Made by a program: the position numbers and the translations under genes. The notes beneath the pieces are model-generated. The model did no database searches, was not told where the DNA came from, and saw nothing but the letters and a program-made list of their open reading frames with translations. This document shows, one piece after another, positions 1-6,784 of a DNA stretch of 7,181 bases. Location of the stretch: the NCBI GenBank assembly GCA_021811025.1, contig JAJZPX010000100.1:1-7181 (forward strand). The letters are read 5' to 3'. The DNA comes from Actinomycetes bacterium. Lineage in GTDB: Bacteria > Actinomycetota > Coriobacteriia > Anaerosomatales > JAJZPX01. Position 1 is the stretch's first letter, and each line of letters starts with the position of its first letter.

Positions 1-1
1 C

Positions 2-541
2 GAGCGCATCGTCTTCCTCGGCAGCGAGATCGAGGACGTCACCGCGAACCTCGTCATAGCGCAGCTGTTGCACCTCGAGAGCGACGATCCCAGCAAGGAC
101 ATCAACCTCTACATCAACTCGCCCGGAGGGCTGGTGACCGCCGGGCTCGCGATCTACGACACGATGCAGTACATCAAGTGCGACGTAGCCACGATCTGCA
201 TCGGGCAGTGCGCGTCGATGGCGGCCGTTCTCCTTGCCGCCGGCGCGACCGGCAAGCGTTTCGCCCTTCCCAACAGCCGGGTACTCATCCATCAGCCGCT
301 CGGCGGGGTACAAGGACAGGTGGCCGACATCGAGATCGGAGCGCGCGAGATGCTTCGGACTCGTCACCAGCTGGACGAGATCCTCGCGAAGCACACCGGC
401 CAGCCGGTGGACAAGATCCACGCGGACACCGACCGCGACAACATCATGACCGCGGAAGAGGCCATGGAGTACGGGCTGGTCGACCACGTGTACGCTCAGC
501 GCGTGGGCGAGCCGCCGAAGGAAGAACAGCCCATCGAGTAG
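2..541 (+). CDS. clpP: ATP-dependent Clp protease proteolytic subunit ClpP (5' end cut by window)
   Basis: This is the serine peptidase that forms the tetradecameric degradation chamber of the cytosolic Clp protease and works with ClpX, encoded just downstream. The reading frame is open from base 2 and ends at TAG 539-541, giving 179 visible residues. The catalytic triad is complete: Ser72 in GQCASMAA, His97 in RVLIHQP and Asp146 in TDRDN, in visible-part numbering. The spacings of 25 and 49 residues equal those of E. coli S97, H122 and D171, so about 25 mature N-terminal residues plus any propeptide lie before the window. Family blocks NLYINSPGG, GKRFALPNSR and EAMEYGLVDHVY are also present. 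A Cys sits two residues before the catalytic Ser, where E. coli has Ala. The upstream promoter and start codon are not visible. Confidence 0.97.
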   Translation, partial: ERIVFLGSEIEDVTANLVIAQLLHLESDDPSKDINLYINSPGGLVTAGLAIYDTMQYIKCDVATICIGQCASMAAVLLAAGATGKRFALPNSRVLIHQPLGGVQGQVADIEIGAREMLRTRHQLDEILAKHTGQPVDKIHADTDRDNIMTAEEAMEYGLVDHVYAQRVGEPPKEEQPIE

Positions 542-559
542 GACGTTCTCAAGGAAGCG

Positions 560-1828
560 GTGGACATCATGCCACGCCAGTTCGAGGGGCCCGAGCATCT
601 CAAGTGCTCGTTCTGCGGCAAGGGGCAGCGCCAGGTCCGGAAGCTCATCGCAGGGCCGGGCGTCTACATCTGCGACGAGTGCATCGAGCTGTGCAACGAG
701 ATCGTCGAGGAGGAGCTCGCTGAGGAGCAGGCGGACTTCACGTCCGAGGACCTCCCCACTCCCTCCGAGATATACGAGACCCTCGACCAGTACGTGGTGG
801 GCCAGGACTACGCCAAGAAGGTGCTCTCGGTCGCGGTCTACAACCACTACAAGCGGGTCAAGGCCGCTCCCGCAGCCGGCACGAACGACGTCGAGCTGGC
901 GAAGAGCAACATCCTGCTGCTCGGACCGACCGGCTGCGGGAAGACGCTGCTGGCGCAGACTCTCGCGCGCATCCTGAAGGTGCCGTTCGCCATCGCCGAC
1001 GCCACCACGCTCACCGAGGCGGGCTACGTCGGCGAGGACGTCGAGAACATCCTGCTGAAGCTCATCACCGCGTCCGACTTCGACATCAAGCGCGCGCAGA
1101 TCGGCATCGTCTACATCGACGAGATCGACAAGGTGGCGCGCAAGGCCGAGAACCTCTCGATCACGCGCGACGTGTCGGGGGAGGGCGTGCAGCAGGCGCT
1201 GCTGAAGATACTCGAGGGGACCGAGGCGTCGGTCCCGCCGCAGGGCGGGCGCAAGCACCCGCAGCAGGAGCTCATCAAGATCGACACGACGAACATCCTC
1301 TTCATCCTCGGCGGCGCGTTCGTCGGGCTCGAGAAGATCATCAGCGACCGCGTGGGTCACAAGGGGGTCGGGTTCGGCAGCGACCTCAAGGACTCGGTCA
1401 CCCACGAGACGGGGCAGATGCTCGTGTCGGTGCTGCCCGAGGACCTGCACAAGTTCGGGCTAATCCCCGAGTTCGTCGGGCGCTTGCCCGTGATCGCGCA
1501 CGTCGAGGAGCTGACCGAGGACGACTTCGTCCGCATCCTCACGGAGCCGAAGAACGCGCTGGTCAAGCAGTACCAGCGGCTGTTCAGCTTCGAGGGCGTC
1601 GACCTGACGTTCAAGGAGGACGCGCTGCGCGCGGTCGCTCGGCTCGCGATCGAGCGGGGGACCGGTGCGCGAGGCCTGCGGTCGATCCTCGAGGCGCTGC
1701 TGCTCGAGACGATGTACGAGCTGCCGTCGCGCAACGACGTGGAGCGCGTGGTGATCACCGCGGACACCGTGACGAAGAACCTCCCGCCGGCGCTCGTGAC
1801 GCGCGGGAGGGGCGAGGCGTCGGCCTAG
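560..1828 (+). CDS. clpX: ATP-dependent Clp protease ATP-binding subunit ClpX
   Basis: This AAA+ hexameric unfoldase recognises tagged substrates and threads them into ClpP. At 422 residues it has the usual family length. The N-terminal zinc-binding domain holds C16, C19, C38 and C41. Walker A is GPTGCGKT at 122-129, the pore loop GYVG is at 155-158 and the Walker B acidic pair D187-E188 lies in IVYIDEIDK. The RKH loop is at 231-233, the arginine finger R308 is in EFVGRLP and the sensor-2 Arg371 is in GARGLR. The ClpP-docking loop reads VGF at 270-272 instead of IGF. The gene lies 18 bases after clpP, so the two are probably cotranscribed. Two starts are possible. GTG 560 has AAGGA (551-555) 4 bases upstream. 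ATG 569 would drop three residues and has the same motif 13 bases away. Its TAG lies inside the CTAG at 1825-1828, which also ends the convergent gene. Confidence 0.97.
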   Translation: MDIMPRQFEGPEHLKCSFCGKGQRQVRKLIAGPGVYICDECIELCNEIVEEELAEEQADFTSEDLPTPSEIYETLDQYVVGQDYAKKVLSVAVYNHYKRVKAAPAAGTNDVELAKSNILLLGPTGCGKTLLAQTLARILKVPFAIADATTLTEAGYVGEDVENILLKLITASDFDIKRAQIGIVYIDEIDKVARKAENLSITRDVSGEGVQQALLKILEGTEASVPPQGGRKHPQQELIKIDTTNILFILGGAFVGLEKIISDRVGHKGVGFGSDLKDSVTHETGQMLVSVLPEDLHKFGLIPEFVGRLPVIAHVEELTEDDFVRILTEPKNALVKQYQRLFSFEGVDLTFKEDALRAVARLAIERGTGARGLRSILEALLLETMYELPSRNDVERVVITADTVTKNLPPALVTRGRGEASA

Positions 1829-2058
1829 GCCAGGAGCTCCTTGAGCTTCGCGTGCTCGTGCGGGTACAGGTCCGCGGGCACGTTGCCTTCGCCCAGCTCC
1901 TGGTACGCCTTATACCGCGCGCACGTGAGCTGGTTGCCGGTGCAGTACTTCATCTGGAAGATGCTCGCCACCCCCGGCATCGTCGACATCGCATCGCTGT
2001 AGAGGGCGCAATCGCCGAGACATTCACAGTGGGGCATCGACGCCGGTCCGCCTTCCAT
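1825..2058 (-). CDS. Small cysteine-rich conserved hypothetical protein
   Basis: This gene encodes 77 residues of unknown function, with no signal peptide or membrane segment. Five cysteines fall at 11, 13, 17, 39 and 46 (CxC-x3-C, then YC and later CARY). The C-terminal half reads LGEGNVPADLYP. From memory, this pattern (a Cys-containing head of about CxxxxxC, a central YC.G....CARY and a tail VP.DL.P) matches a family of small uncharacterised bacterial proteins of 60-80 residues. The cysteines suggest metal or Fe-S binding or a redox role, but this is inference. The start is uncertain. ATG 2058 has GAGGGG about 10 bases upstream. An internal ATG at 2037 (residue 8, MPHCEC) has GGCGGA 9 bases upstream, better fits how I recall the family starting, and leaves more leader after the candidate promoter. 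The gene converges on clpX with overlapping stop codons, leaving no room for a terminator between them. Confidence 0.72.
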   Translation of the reverse strand: MEGGPASMPHCECLGDCALYSDAMSTMPGVASIFQMKYCTGNQLTCARYKAYQELGEGNVPADLYPHEHAKLKELLA

Positions 2059-2079
2059 CCTCGCGAATCCCCTCGGACC

Positions 2080-2108
2080 GGTTTACGCCCGCCTCGCGGC
2101 CGCGTCAA
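2080..2108 (-). promoter_or_regulatory. Weak candidate promoter for the small Cys-rich gene
   Basis: Read on the minus strand, TTGACG (2108-2103) matches five of six bases of the -35 consensus. After a 17-base spacer, TAAACC (2085-2080) matches only three of six bases of the -10 consensus. Transcription would begin near 2073. That leaves very little leader before ATG 2058 but a normal one before ATG 2037. The -10 match is poor, so this is a suggestion only. Confidence 0.25.
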
Positions 2109-2113
2109 GACCG

Positions 2114-2145
2114 TTTCTGCGCCGCTCTTGCCTTTCGCCTACAAT
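2114..2145 (+). promoter_or_regulatory. valS: Candidate promoter of the valS-folC-kinase operon
   Basis: TACAAT at 2140-2145 is a five-of-six match to the -10 consensus in otherwise GC-rich DNA. The best upstream element, TTTCTG at 2114-2119, is a poor -35 with a long 20-base spacer, so the -10 is the main evidence. A start near 2152 would give a leader of about 30 bases. This excludes a T-box riboswitch, the amino-acid-responsive leader often found upstream of aminoacyl-tRNA synthetase genes. Confidence 0.38.
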
Positions 2146-2166
2146 CTGTTGCGACCCCCACCAGCA

Positions 2167-2174
2167 GGGAAGGA
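2167..2174 (+). promoter_or_regulatory. valS: Ribosome binding site of valS
   Basis: GGGAAGGA is purine-rich, complementary to the 16S rRNA tail, and 8 bases before ATG 2183. It fixes the valS start at the residue series MTEMPKAYDP, the expected beginning of a ValRS. Confidence 0.65.
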
Positions 2175-2182
2175 CCCCTCGC

Positions 2183-4825
2183 ATGACCGAGATGCCCAAG
2201 GCTTACGACCCGTCGGCCGTGGAAGGGCCGATGTTCTCGTCGTGGCAGGCGGGCGGCTACTTCGCGGGGCGGATCGCGGAGGGCGCCGACCCGTTCTGCA
2301 TCGTCATACCGCCGCCGAACGTGACGGGTTCGCTGCACATGGGGCACGCGCTCAACAACACCATCCAGGACGTGCTCGTCCGGCGTCAGAGGATGTCCGG
2401 GCGCCCGACGCGATGGGTCGTCGGGACGGACCACGCGGGCATCGCTACGCAGAACAAGGTCGAGCAGAAGCTCGCTAAGCAGGGTCTGTCGCGCTACGAC
2501 GTAGGGCGCGAGAAGTTCGTCGAGCTGTGCTGGGCGTGGAAGCACGAGTACGGCAACACGATCGTGGGCCAGCTCAAGGCGATGGGCTGCAGCTGCGACT
2601 ACTCCGACGAGCGCTTCACGATGGACCCGGGGTACCAGCGCGCGGTGCGCGAGGTGTTCGTGCAGCTCTTCGACGAAGGCCTCATCTACCGCGGCAAGCG
2701 CATCATCAACTGGTGCCCCCGCTGCTCGACCGCGCTCTCCGACATCGAGGTCGAGCACGAGGACGTCGACGCGAAGCTGTGGTACTTCCGCTATCCGCTG
2801 AAGGAGCCGGTGGCGGGCAGGGACCACGTCGTCGTCGCCACCACGCGCCCCGAGACGATGCTGGGCGACACGTGCGTGGCCGTGAACCCGTCGGACGAGC
2901 GCTACCGCGACCTCGTCGGCGCGACGGTGGTGCTGCCCCTCCTCGGCCGGGAGATCCCGGTCGTCGCCGACGAGTACGTCGATCCGGCGTTCGGGACCGG
3001 CGCGGTGAAGGTGACGCCGGCGCACGATCCCAACGACTTCGAGATCGGTGAGCGGCACGGCTGCGCCAAGGTCAACATCTTCGATGCCGACGCGCGGATC
3101 ACGGCCGAGGGCGGGCCGTACGAGGGGCTCGACCGGTATGAGGCGCGCGAGCGCGTGGTGGCGGACCTCGAGGGGCAGGGCCTGCTGGTGAAGGTCGACG
3201 AGCACATGCACGCGGTCGGGCACTGCTACCGCTGCCACACCGTGGTGGAGCCGTGGCTGTCGGACCAGTGGTTCGTCGACATGAAGCCGCTGGCCGCGCC
3301 TGCCATCGACGTCGTGCGTCAGGGCGAGGTGCGGTTCCATCCCGCCAGGTGGACGAGCGTGTACTACGACTGGATGGAGAACATCCGCGACTGGTGCGTG
3401 TCGCGGCAGCTGTGGTGGGGCCACCAGATCCCCGTGTACTACTGCGACGCGTGCGGCGAGATGAGCGCGTCGGTGGAGCACGTCGAGAAGTGCCCGAAGT
3501 GCGGCGGGAGCGTGCGCCAGGACCCGGACGTGCTCGACACGTGGTTTTCCTCGGCGTTGTGGCCGTTCGCCACCCTCGGCTGGCCCGAGCGCACGCCCGA
3601 GCTCGCCTACTACTACCCGACCGAGGTGCTCTCGACCGCGCGCGACATCCTGTTCCTGTGGGTCGCGAGGATGATCATGCAGGGGCTGAAGTTCGCGGGC
3701 GGCATCCCGTACTCGGACGTCATCATCCACCCGACCGTGCTGAACGCCGAGGGCAAGCGCATGAGCAAGTCGCTCGGCACGGGGGTCGACCCGCTCGAGC
3801 TGATGGAGAAGTACGGCGCCGACGGGATGCGCTTCGGGCTCATGCTGCAGACCACCGGGACGCAGGACATCAAGTTCGCCGAGGAGAAGCTGCTGTCGTC
3901 GCGCAACTTCGCGAACAAGATATGGAACGCGAGCCGGTTCGTGCTGATGAACCTCGACGGCTACGTGCCGGGTCCGCCTTCGGCCGAGACGGTCGCCGAC
4001 GCCTGGATGCTCTCGCGCCTCGCAGAGCTGTCGGAGCAGGTGGACCGCGGGCTCGACGCGTTCGATTTCGGCGACGTCTCCCGCGCGCTGTACGAGTTCT
4101 TCTGGAGCGAGTACTGCGACTGGTACATCGAGCTGTCGAAATCCCGCCTGGCCGCGGGGGGAGAGGCGAGGGCGGCGGCGCAGCGCAACCTCGTCTTCGT
4201 GCTCGACCAGGCGCTGCGGCTGCTGCACCCGATGATGCCGTTCATCTCGGAGGACATCTGGCGCCGGCTGCCATCGGACGACCCGGAGCGTCCGGAGTCG
4301 CTCATGGTGGCGGCCTGGCCTTCGGGCCTCGGGCGGTTCCGCAACCCGGGCGCGGAGGCGGCCGTGCGCGTCGTGCAGGAGGTAGTAACGGCGGTGCGCG
4401 CCGTCCGCGCACGCTACCAGGTCCCGCCGAAGCGGACGGTGGACGTCTTCGCGAAGGCGTCGGGCGCCGAGGCGCTCGTGCTCGAGAGCGAAGCCGCCCA
4501 CATTCGCACGCTCGCGGCCGTCGACGTGCTCGTGATCGACGCTGCGGCCGTGAAGCCCGCGCACTCGGCCGTGGCCGTCGCGGCGGGTCTCGAGCTGTAC
4601 GTGCCGCTGGAGGGCCTCGTCGACTTCGAGAAGGAGCGCGAGCGGGTCGCGAGGGAGCTCGCGACGGCGCGGACCGACCTCGACAAGCTGACTCGCAAGC
4701 TCGGCAACCCGGGTTTCCTCGCGAAGGCGGCGCCCGAGGTGGTCGAGAAGGACCGCAACCGCTCGGCGGAGCTGCAGGCCGCGGTCGCGAAGCTCGCCGC
4801 GCAGCTCGCCGAGCTCGAGGGCTGA
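2183..4825 (+). CDS. valS: Valine--tRNA ligase (valyl-tRNA synthetase)
   Basis: This class Ia aminoacyl-tRNA synthetase charges tRNA-Val with valine and edits mis-made Thr-tRNA. The 880 residues span the full family architecture. The HIGH signature is HMGH at 52-55, after the ValRS-typical PPPNVTGSL. The CP1 editing domain carries TTRPETMLGD at 220-229 and PAHDPNDFEIG at about 279-289. Cysteine pairs C348/C351 and C421/C424 with C437/C440 look like zinc-ribbon sites. The second catalytic signature is RMSKS at 526-530 (Arg for the first Lys). An anticodon-binding helical domain follows, with WCDWYIE-type blocks and the conserved RYQVPPKR. A charged coiled-coil tail covers about 811-880, the tRNA-binding arm of ValRS. 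folC follows after 14 bases, an arrangement also seen in many Gram-positive bacteria. There is no sign of frameshift or truncation. Confidence 0.98.
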   Translation: MTEMPKAYDPSAVEGPMFSSWQAGGYFAGRIAEGADPFCIVIPPPNVTGSLHMGHALNNTIQDVLVRRQRMSGRPTRWVVGTDHAGIATQNKVEQKLAKQGLSRYDVGREKFVELCWAWKHEYGNTIVGQLKAMGCSCDYSDERFTMDPGYQRAVREVFVQLFDEGLIYRGKRIINWCPRCSTALSDIEVEHEDVDAKLWYFRYPLKEPVAGRDHVVVATTRPETMLGDTCVAVNPSDERYRDLVGATVVLPLLGREIPVVADEYVDPAFGTGAVKVTPAHDPNDFEIGERHGCAKVNIFDADARITAEGGPYEGLDRYEARERVVADLEGQGLLVKVDEHMHAVGHCYRCHTVVEPWLSDQWFVDMKPLAAPAIDVVRQGEVRFHPARWTSVYYDWMENIRDWCVSRQLWWGHQIPVYYCDACGEMSASVEHVEKCPKCGGSVRQDPDVLDTWFSSALWPFATLGWPERTPELAYYYPTEVLSTARDILFLWVARMIMQGLKFAGGIPYSDVIIHPTVLNAEGKRMSKSLGTGVDPLELMEKYGADGMRFGLMLQTTGTQDIKFAEEKLLSSRNFANKIWNASRFVLMNLDGYVPGPPSAETVADAWMLSRLAELSEQVDRGLDAFDFGDVSRALYEFFWSEYCDWYIELSKSRLAAGGEARAAAQRNLVFVLDQALRLLHPMMPFISEDIWRRLPSDDPERPESLMVAAWPSGLGRFRNPGAEAAVRVVQEVVTAVRAVRARYQVPPKRTVDVFAKASGAEALVLESEAAHIRTLAAVDVLVIDAAAVKPAHSAVAVAAGLELYVPLEGLVDFEKERERVARELATARTDLDKLTRKLGNPGFLAKAAPEVVEKDRNRSAELQAAVAKLAAQLAELEG

Positions 4826-4839
4826 CGGGTGGCGCGGGG

Positions 4840-6159
4840 GTGACCTACGACGAGGCGGTCGCGGCGCTCGAAGGCGCGACGCGCTTCGGCATCCACCCGT
4901 CCCTGGACGGCATCCGCGCGCTGACGGAGGCGCTCGGTCGCCCGCAGGACTCGTACGCATGCGTGCAGGTCACCGGCACGAACGGCAAGTCGTCGGTCAC
5001 GCGCCTGACGGCGGCCCTCCTCGCGTCGCAGGGGCTGCGCTCGGCCGCGTACACGTCGCCGCACCTCGTCGAGTACGCCGAGCGCATGGAGGTCGGCGGG
5101 GCGCCCGTGGGCGAGGCGGACTTCGCGCGTGCGGCGGAAGCCGCGCTCGCGGCCGCCTCGGCCGTGTCCTCGCGCGAGGACTTCACCGAGTTCGAGCTGC
5201 TCACGGCGGCCGCGTTGTGGCTGTTCCGCGAGGCCGGCGTCGAGTCGGCGTGCCTCGAGGTGGGGATGGGCGGCCGGTGGGACGCGACGTCCGTCGTCAC
5301 GCCGGCGGTCGCGGTCGTCACGGGCGTCGGGCTGGACCACACCGAGCGCCTCGGCGCGACGGTCGAGGAGATCGCGGCCGACAAGTCGCACGTCGTCAAG
5401 TCGGGGAGCGTGGCGGTGCTCGGCCCGGGGACGGCCGAGGTTGCCGGCATCCTGAAGGAGCGGGCGGCGGGCGTGGGAGCGCGCGTCGTGACCGTGGGCG
5501 CCTCGGGAGCGGACGTGACGTACGCCGTCACGTCCGGGCCTGATCGCCCAGGCGGGATGCTGTCGATGTCCGTCGGCGGTTCCCTCGGCGCGTACGACGC
5601 GCTCGATCTCGTCGCGCCCTCGTACCAGGCGCCGAACGTCGCGACCGCGGTAGCCGCCGCCGAGGCCGCGCTCGGCCGAGCCCTCGCGCCCGGGCCCGCG
5701 CGCGGGGCGCTCGCGGCCGTGCGGTTCCCGGGGCGCTTCGAGCTGGTGCGAGACGAGCCCGCGGTCGTGCTCGACGGCGCGCACAACCCGCAGGCGGCCG
5801 CGGTCCTGGCCGGCGCCGTGCGCGAGGCGTTCGGCGAGGAGAGGCCGCTCTTCGTCCTGGGCGTGCTGGCCGATAAGGACGCGGAGGGGATCGTCGCCGC
5901 GCTCGCTCCGGTGGCGGCCGGCTTCGTCGTGACGAGGCCGGAATCGCCGCGAGCGCTTCGCGCCACCGAGCTCGCGGCCGTCGTCGAGCGCATCGCGGGC
6001 GTGCGTCCCGATGTCGCGAGCGACGTGCCCGAGGCGCTGCGAACGGCCGAGACGTCCGGCCGGCCCTTCGTGGTGACGGGGAGCCTCTACACCGCCGGCG
6101 AGGCTCGCGCGCTGCTGCTTCGGGAATCCTCCCCGCATGGAGATCCGCCTGCCACGTGA
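4840..6159 (+). CDS. folC: Bifunctional folylpolyglutamate synthase / dihydrofolate synthase
   Basis: This Mur-ligase-family enzyme adds glutamate to dihydropteroate and/or folates, using ATP, in cytosolic folate metabolism. The product has 439 residues, normal for FolC. The P-loop is TGTNGKS at 45-51, followed by YTSPHLVEYAERM from 71, EVGMGGRWDAT from E140, and GLDHTERLG with D166-H167. K182 in ADKSHVVK occupies the place of the family's carbamylated lysine (EKAGIIK-type motif). DGAHNP is at 312-317 in the C-terminal domain. Two blocks differ from the usual text: Trp for Leu in GGRLDAT, and SHVV for AGII after the lysine. GTG 4840 is chosen because it is the only good start after the valS stop, with GGGTGG (4827-4832) 7 bases before it. 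The open frame runs far upstream through valS, but that is frame shadow. The end overlaps the kinase gene by 23 bases. Whether it has both activities cannot be read from the sequence. Confidence 0.95.
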   Translation: MTYDEAVAALEGATRFGIHPSLDGIRALTEALGRPQDSYACVQVTGTNGKSSVTRLTAALLASQGLRSAAYTSPHLVEYAERMEVGGAPVGEADFARAAEAALAAASAVSSREDFTEFELLTAAALWLFREAGVESACLEVGMGGRWDATSVVTPAVAVVTGVGLDHTERLGATVEEIAADKSHVVKSGSVAVLGPGTAEVAGILKERAAGVGARVVTVGASGADVTYAVTSGPDRPGGMLSMSVGGSLGAYDALDLVAPSYQAPNVATAVAAAEAALGRALAPGPARGALAAVRFPGRFELVRDEPAVVLDGAHNPQAAAVLAGAVREAFGEERPLFVLGVLADKDAEGIVAALAPVAAGFVVTRPESPRALRATELAAVVERIAGVRPDVASDVPEALRTAETSGRPFVVTGSLYTAGEARALLLRESSPHGDPPAT

Positions 6160-6643
6160 CGCGCTCGTGGTGCTCGTCGGCCCCGCGGGTTGCGGGAAGT
6201 CGACGTTCGCCGCGCGTCACTTCCTCCCCACGCAAGTCGTCGCGTCGGACGCGTGCCGCGCGCTCGTGTCCGACGACGAGTCCAACCCCGCCTCGTCGCG
6301 TGACGCGTTCGCGCTGATGCACCTCATCATAGGCATGCGGCTCAAGCGCGGGCGGCTCACCGTGGCCGACGCGACGAACGTGCGCGCGGAGAAGCGCGGC
6401 GAGCTGCTCGAGATCGCGCGGCGGCATCGTCGGCCGGCCGCAGCGATCGTCTTCGAGCTTCCCGAGGCGGTCTGCCAGGAGCGCAATCGCGCGCGCGGCC
6501 GTGTGTTGCCCCCGCAGGCGATCCGCGCGCAGCTGCGCGGCCTTCGCGAGTCGTTGCCGCGTCTTGCGGACGAGGGCTTCTCGGCCGTGTGGGTGCTCCA
6601 CTCGGCCGAGGAGACCGAGGCGGCGAGCGTTCGCATCTCGTAG
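6137..6643 (+). CDS. Stand-alone Pnkp-type polynucleotide kinase domain (P-loop ATPase)
   Basis: The 168 residues closely resemble the N-terminal kinase module of bacterial Pnkp, the RNA end-healing enzyme that phosphorylates 5'-OH ends. The Walker A is GPAGCGKST at 15-23. SDACR at 37-41 supplies the expected general-base Asp38 and Arg41, followed by the LVSDDE block. VADATNV at 76-82 is the Walker-B-like strand, and VCQERNRARGR at 112-122 carries lid arginines including R116. By recall, K21, S22, D38, R41 and R116 fall at the same positions as in Clostridium thermocellum Pnkp. That protein continues into a metallophosphatase and an adenylyltransferase; this one stops where the kinase domain ends, and the next 141 bases show no remnant of them. 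It overlaps folC by 23 bases with only a weak GGGA 11 bases upstream, suggesting translational coupling. It could instead act on DNA ends, a nucleoside or another small substrate. The fold is sure, the substrate is not. Confidence 0.88.
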   Translation: MEIRLPRDALVVLVGPAGCGKSTFAARHFLPTQVVASDACRALVSDDESNPASSRDAFALMHLIIGMRLKRGRLTVADATNVRAEKRGELLEIARRHRRPAAAIVFELPEAVCQERNRARGRVLPPQAIRAQLRGLRESLPRLADEGFSAVWVLHSAEETEAASVRIS

Positions 6644-6677
6644 GGTTGCCGCACGACTCGGGCAGGTGTCCCTTGTG

Positions 6678-6703
6678 GAGGCGCGAGGTCGACAACGCGC
6701 CTC
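6678..6703. repeat. 26-bp imperfect palindrome over the histidine-kinase promoter
   Basis: Perfect 8-bp arms GAGGCGCG (6678-6685) and CGCGCCTC (6696-6703) share an exact centre with the inner palindrome GTCGAC (6688-6693). Only the pairs at 6686/6695 and 6687/6694 fail, so 11 of 13 positions per half are symmetric. A further G-T wobble pair extends the arm at 6677/6704. The centre lies within the -35 box of the next gene's promoter, which fits a dimeric repressor site. It also begins 34 bases after the kinase stop codon, so as RNA it could form a hairpin ending the upstream operon. No T-run follows, which argues against a classical intrinsic terminator. Confidence 0.6.
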
Positions 6704-6717
6704 TCATCTCGGATAAT
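6689..6717 (+). promoter_or_regulatory. Sigma-70-type promoter for the histidine kinase
   Basis: TCGACA (6689-6694) and GATAAT (6712-6717) each match five of six consensus bases, with an ideal 17-base spacer. This is the best promoter-like site in the window and lies directly upstream of the histidine kinase gene. Transcription would start near 6724, leaving about 60 bases of leader before GTG 6785. The -35 box sits in the centre of the palindrome at 6678-6703. Confidence 0.6.
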
Positions 6718-6775
6718 CGTGGTTCCAGGCCGGGGGGCCGCGAAAGCCGTACGCGGGATTGGGTGTCTTTCCGTT

Positions 6776-6780
6776 GGAGG
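6776..6780 (+). promoter_or_regulatory. Ribosome binding site of the histidine kinase
   Basis: GGAGG, within TTGGAGG, lies 4 bases before GTG 6785. The spacing is slightly short, but this is the strongest Shine-Dalgarno match in the region and decides the start codon of the gene. Confidence 0.6.
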
Positions 6781-6784
6781 CTCC

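Noticed and set aside
2059..2182. T-box or other riboswitch leader for valS
   Set aside because: Only 124 bases are available, and the likely transcription start leaves about 30 bases of leader. No T-box sequence (TGGNACCGCG-type) is present.
3253..4839. Upstream extension of the folC frame through valS
   Set aside because: The extension is Arg/Gly-rich shadow of valS. FolC homology begins only after GTG 4840, which has its own ribosome binding site.
2105..4960. 951-residue open frame on the minus strand opposite valS
   Set aside because: It is Arg/His/Pro-rich low-complexity text produced by the high-GC codon bias of valS on the other strand. It shows no recognisable domain and covers a certain gene.
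4414..6138. 574-residue minus-strand open frame opposite folC
   Set aside because: Composition is that of an antisense shadow, without motifs, and folC on the plus strand is unambiguous.
6730..6740. Hairpin GGCC-GGG-GGCC in the histidine-kinase leader
   Set aside because: The stem is only four base pairs of a self-complementary GGCC, expected by chance in DNA this rich in G and C, and no T-run follows.
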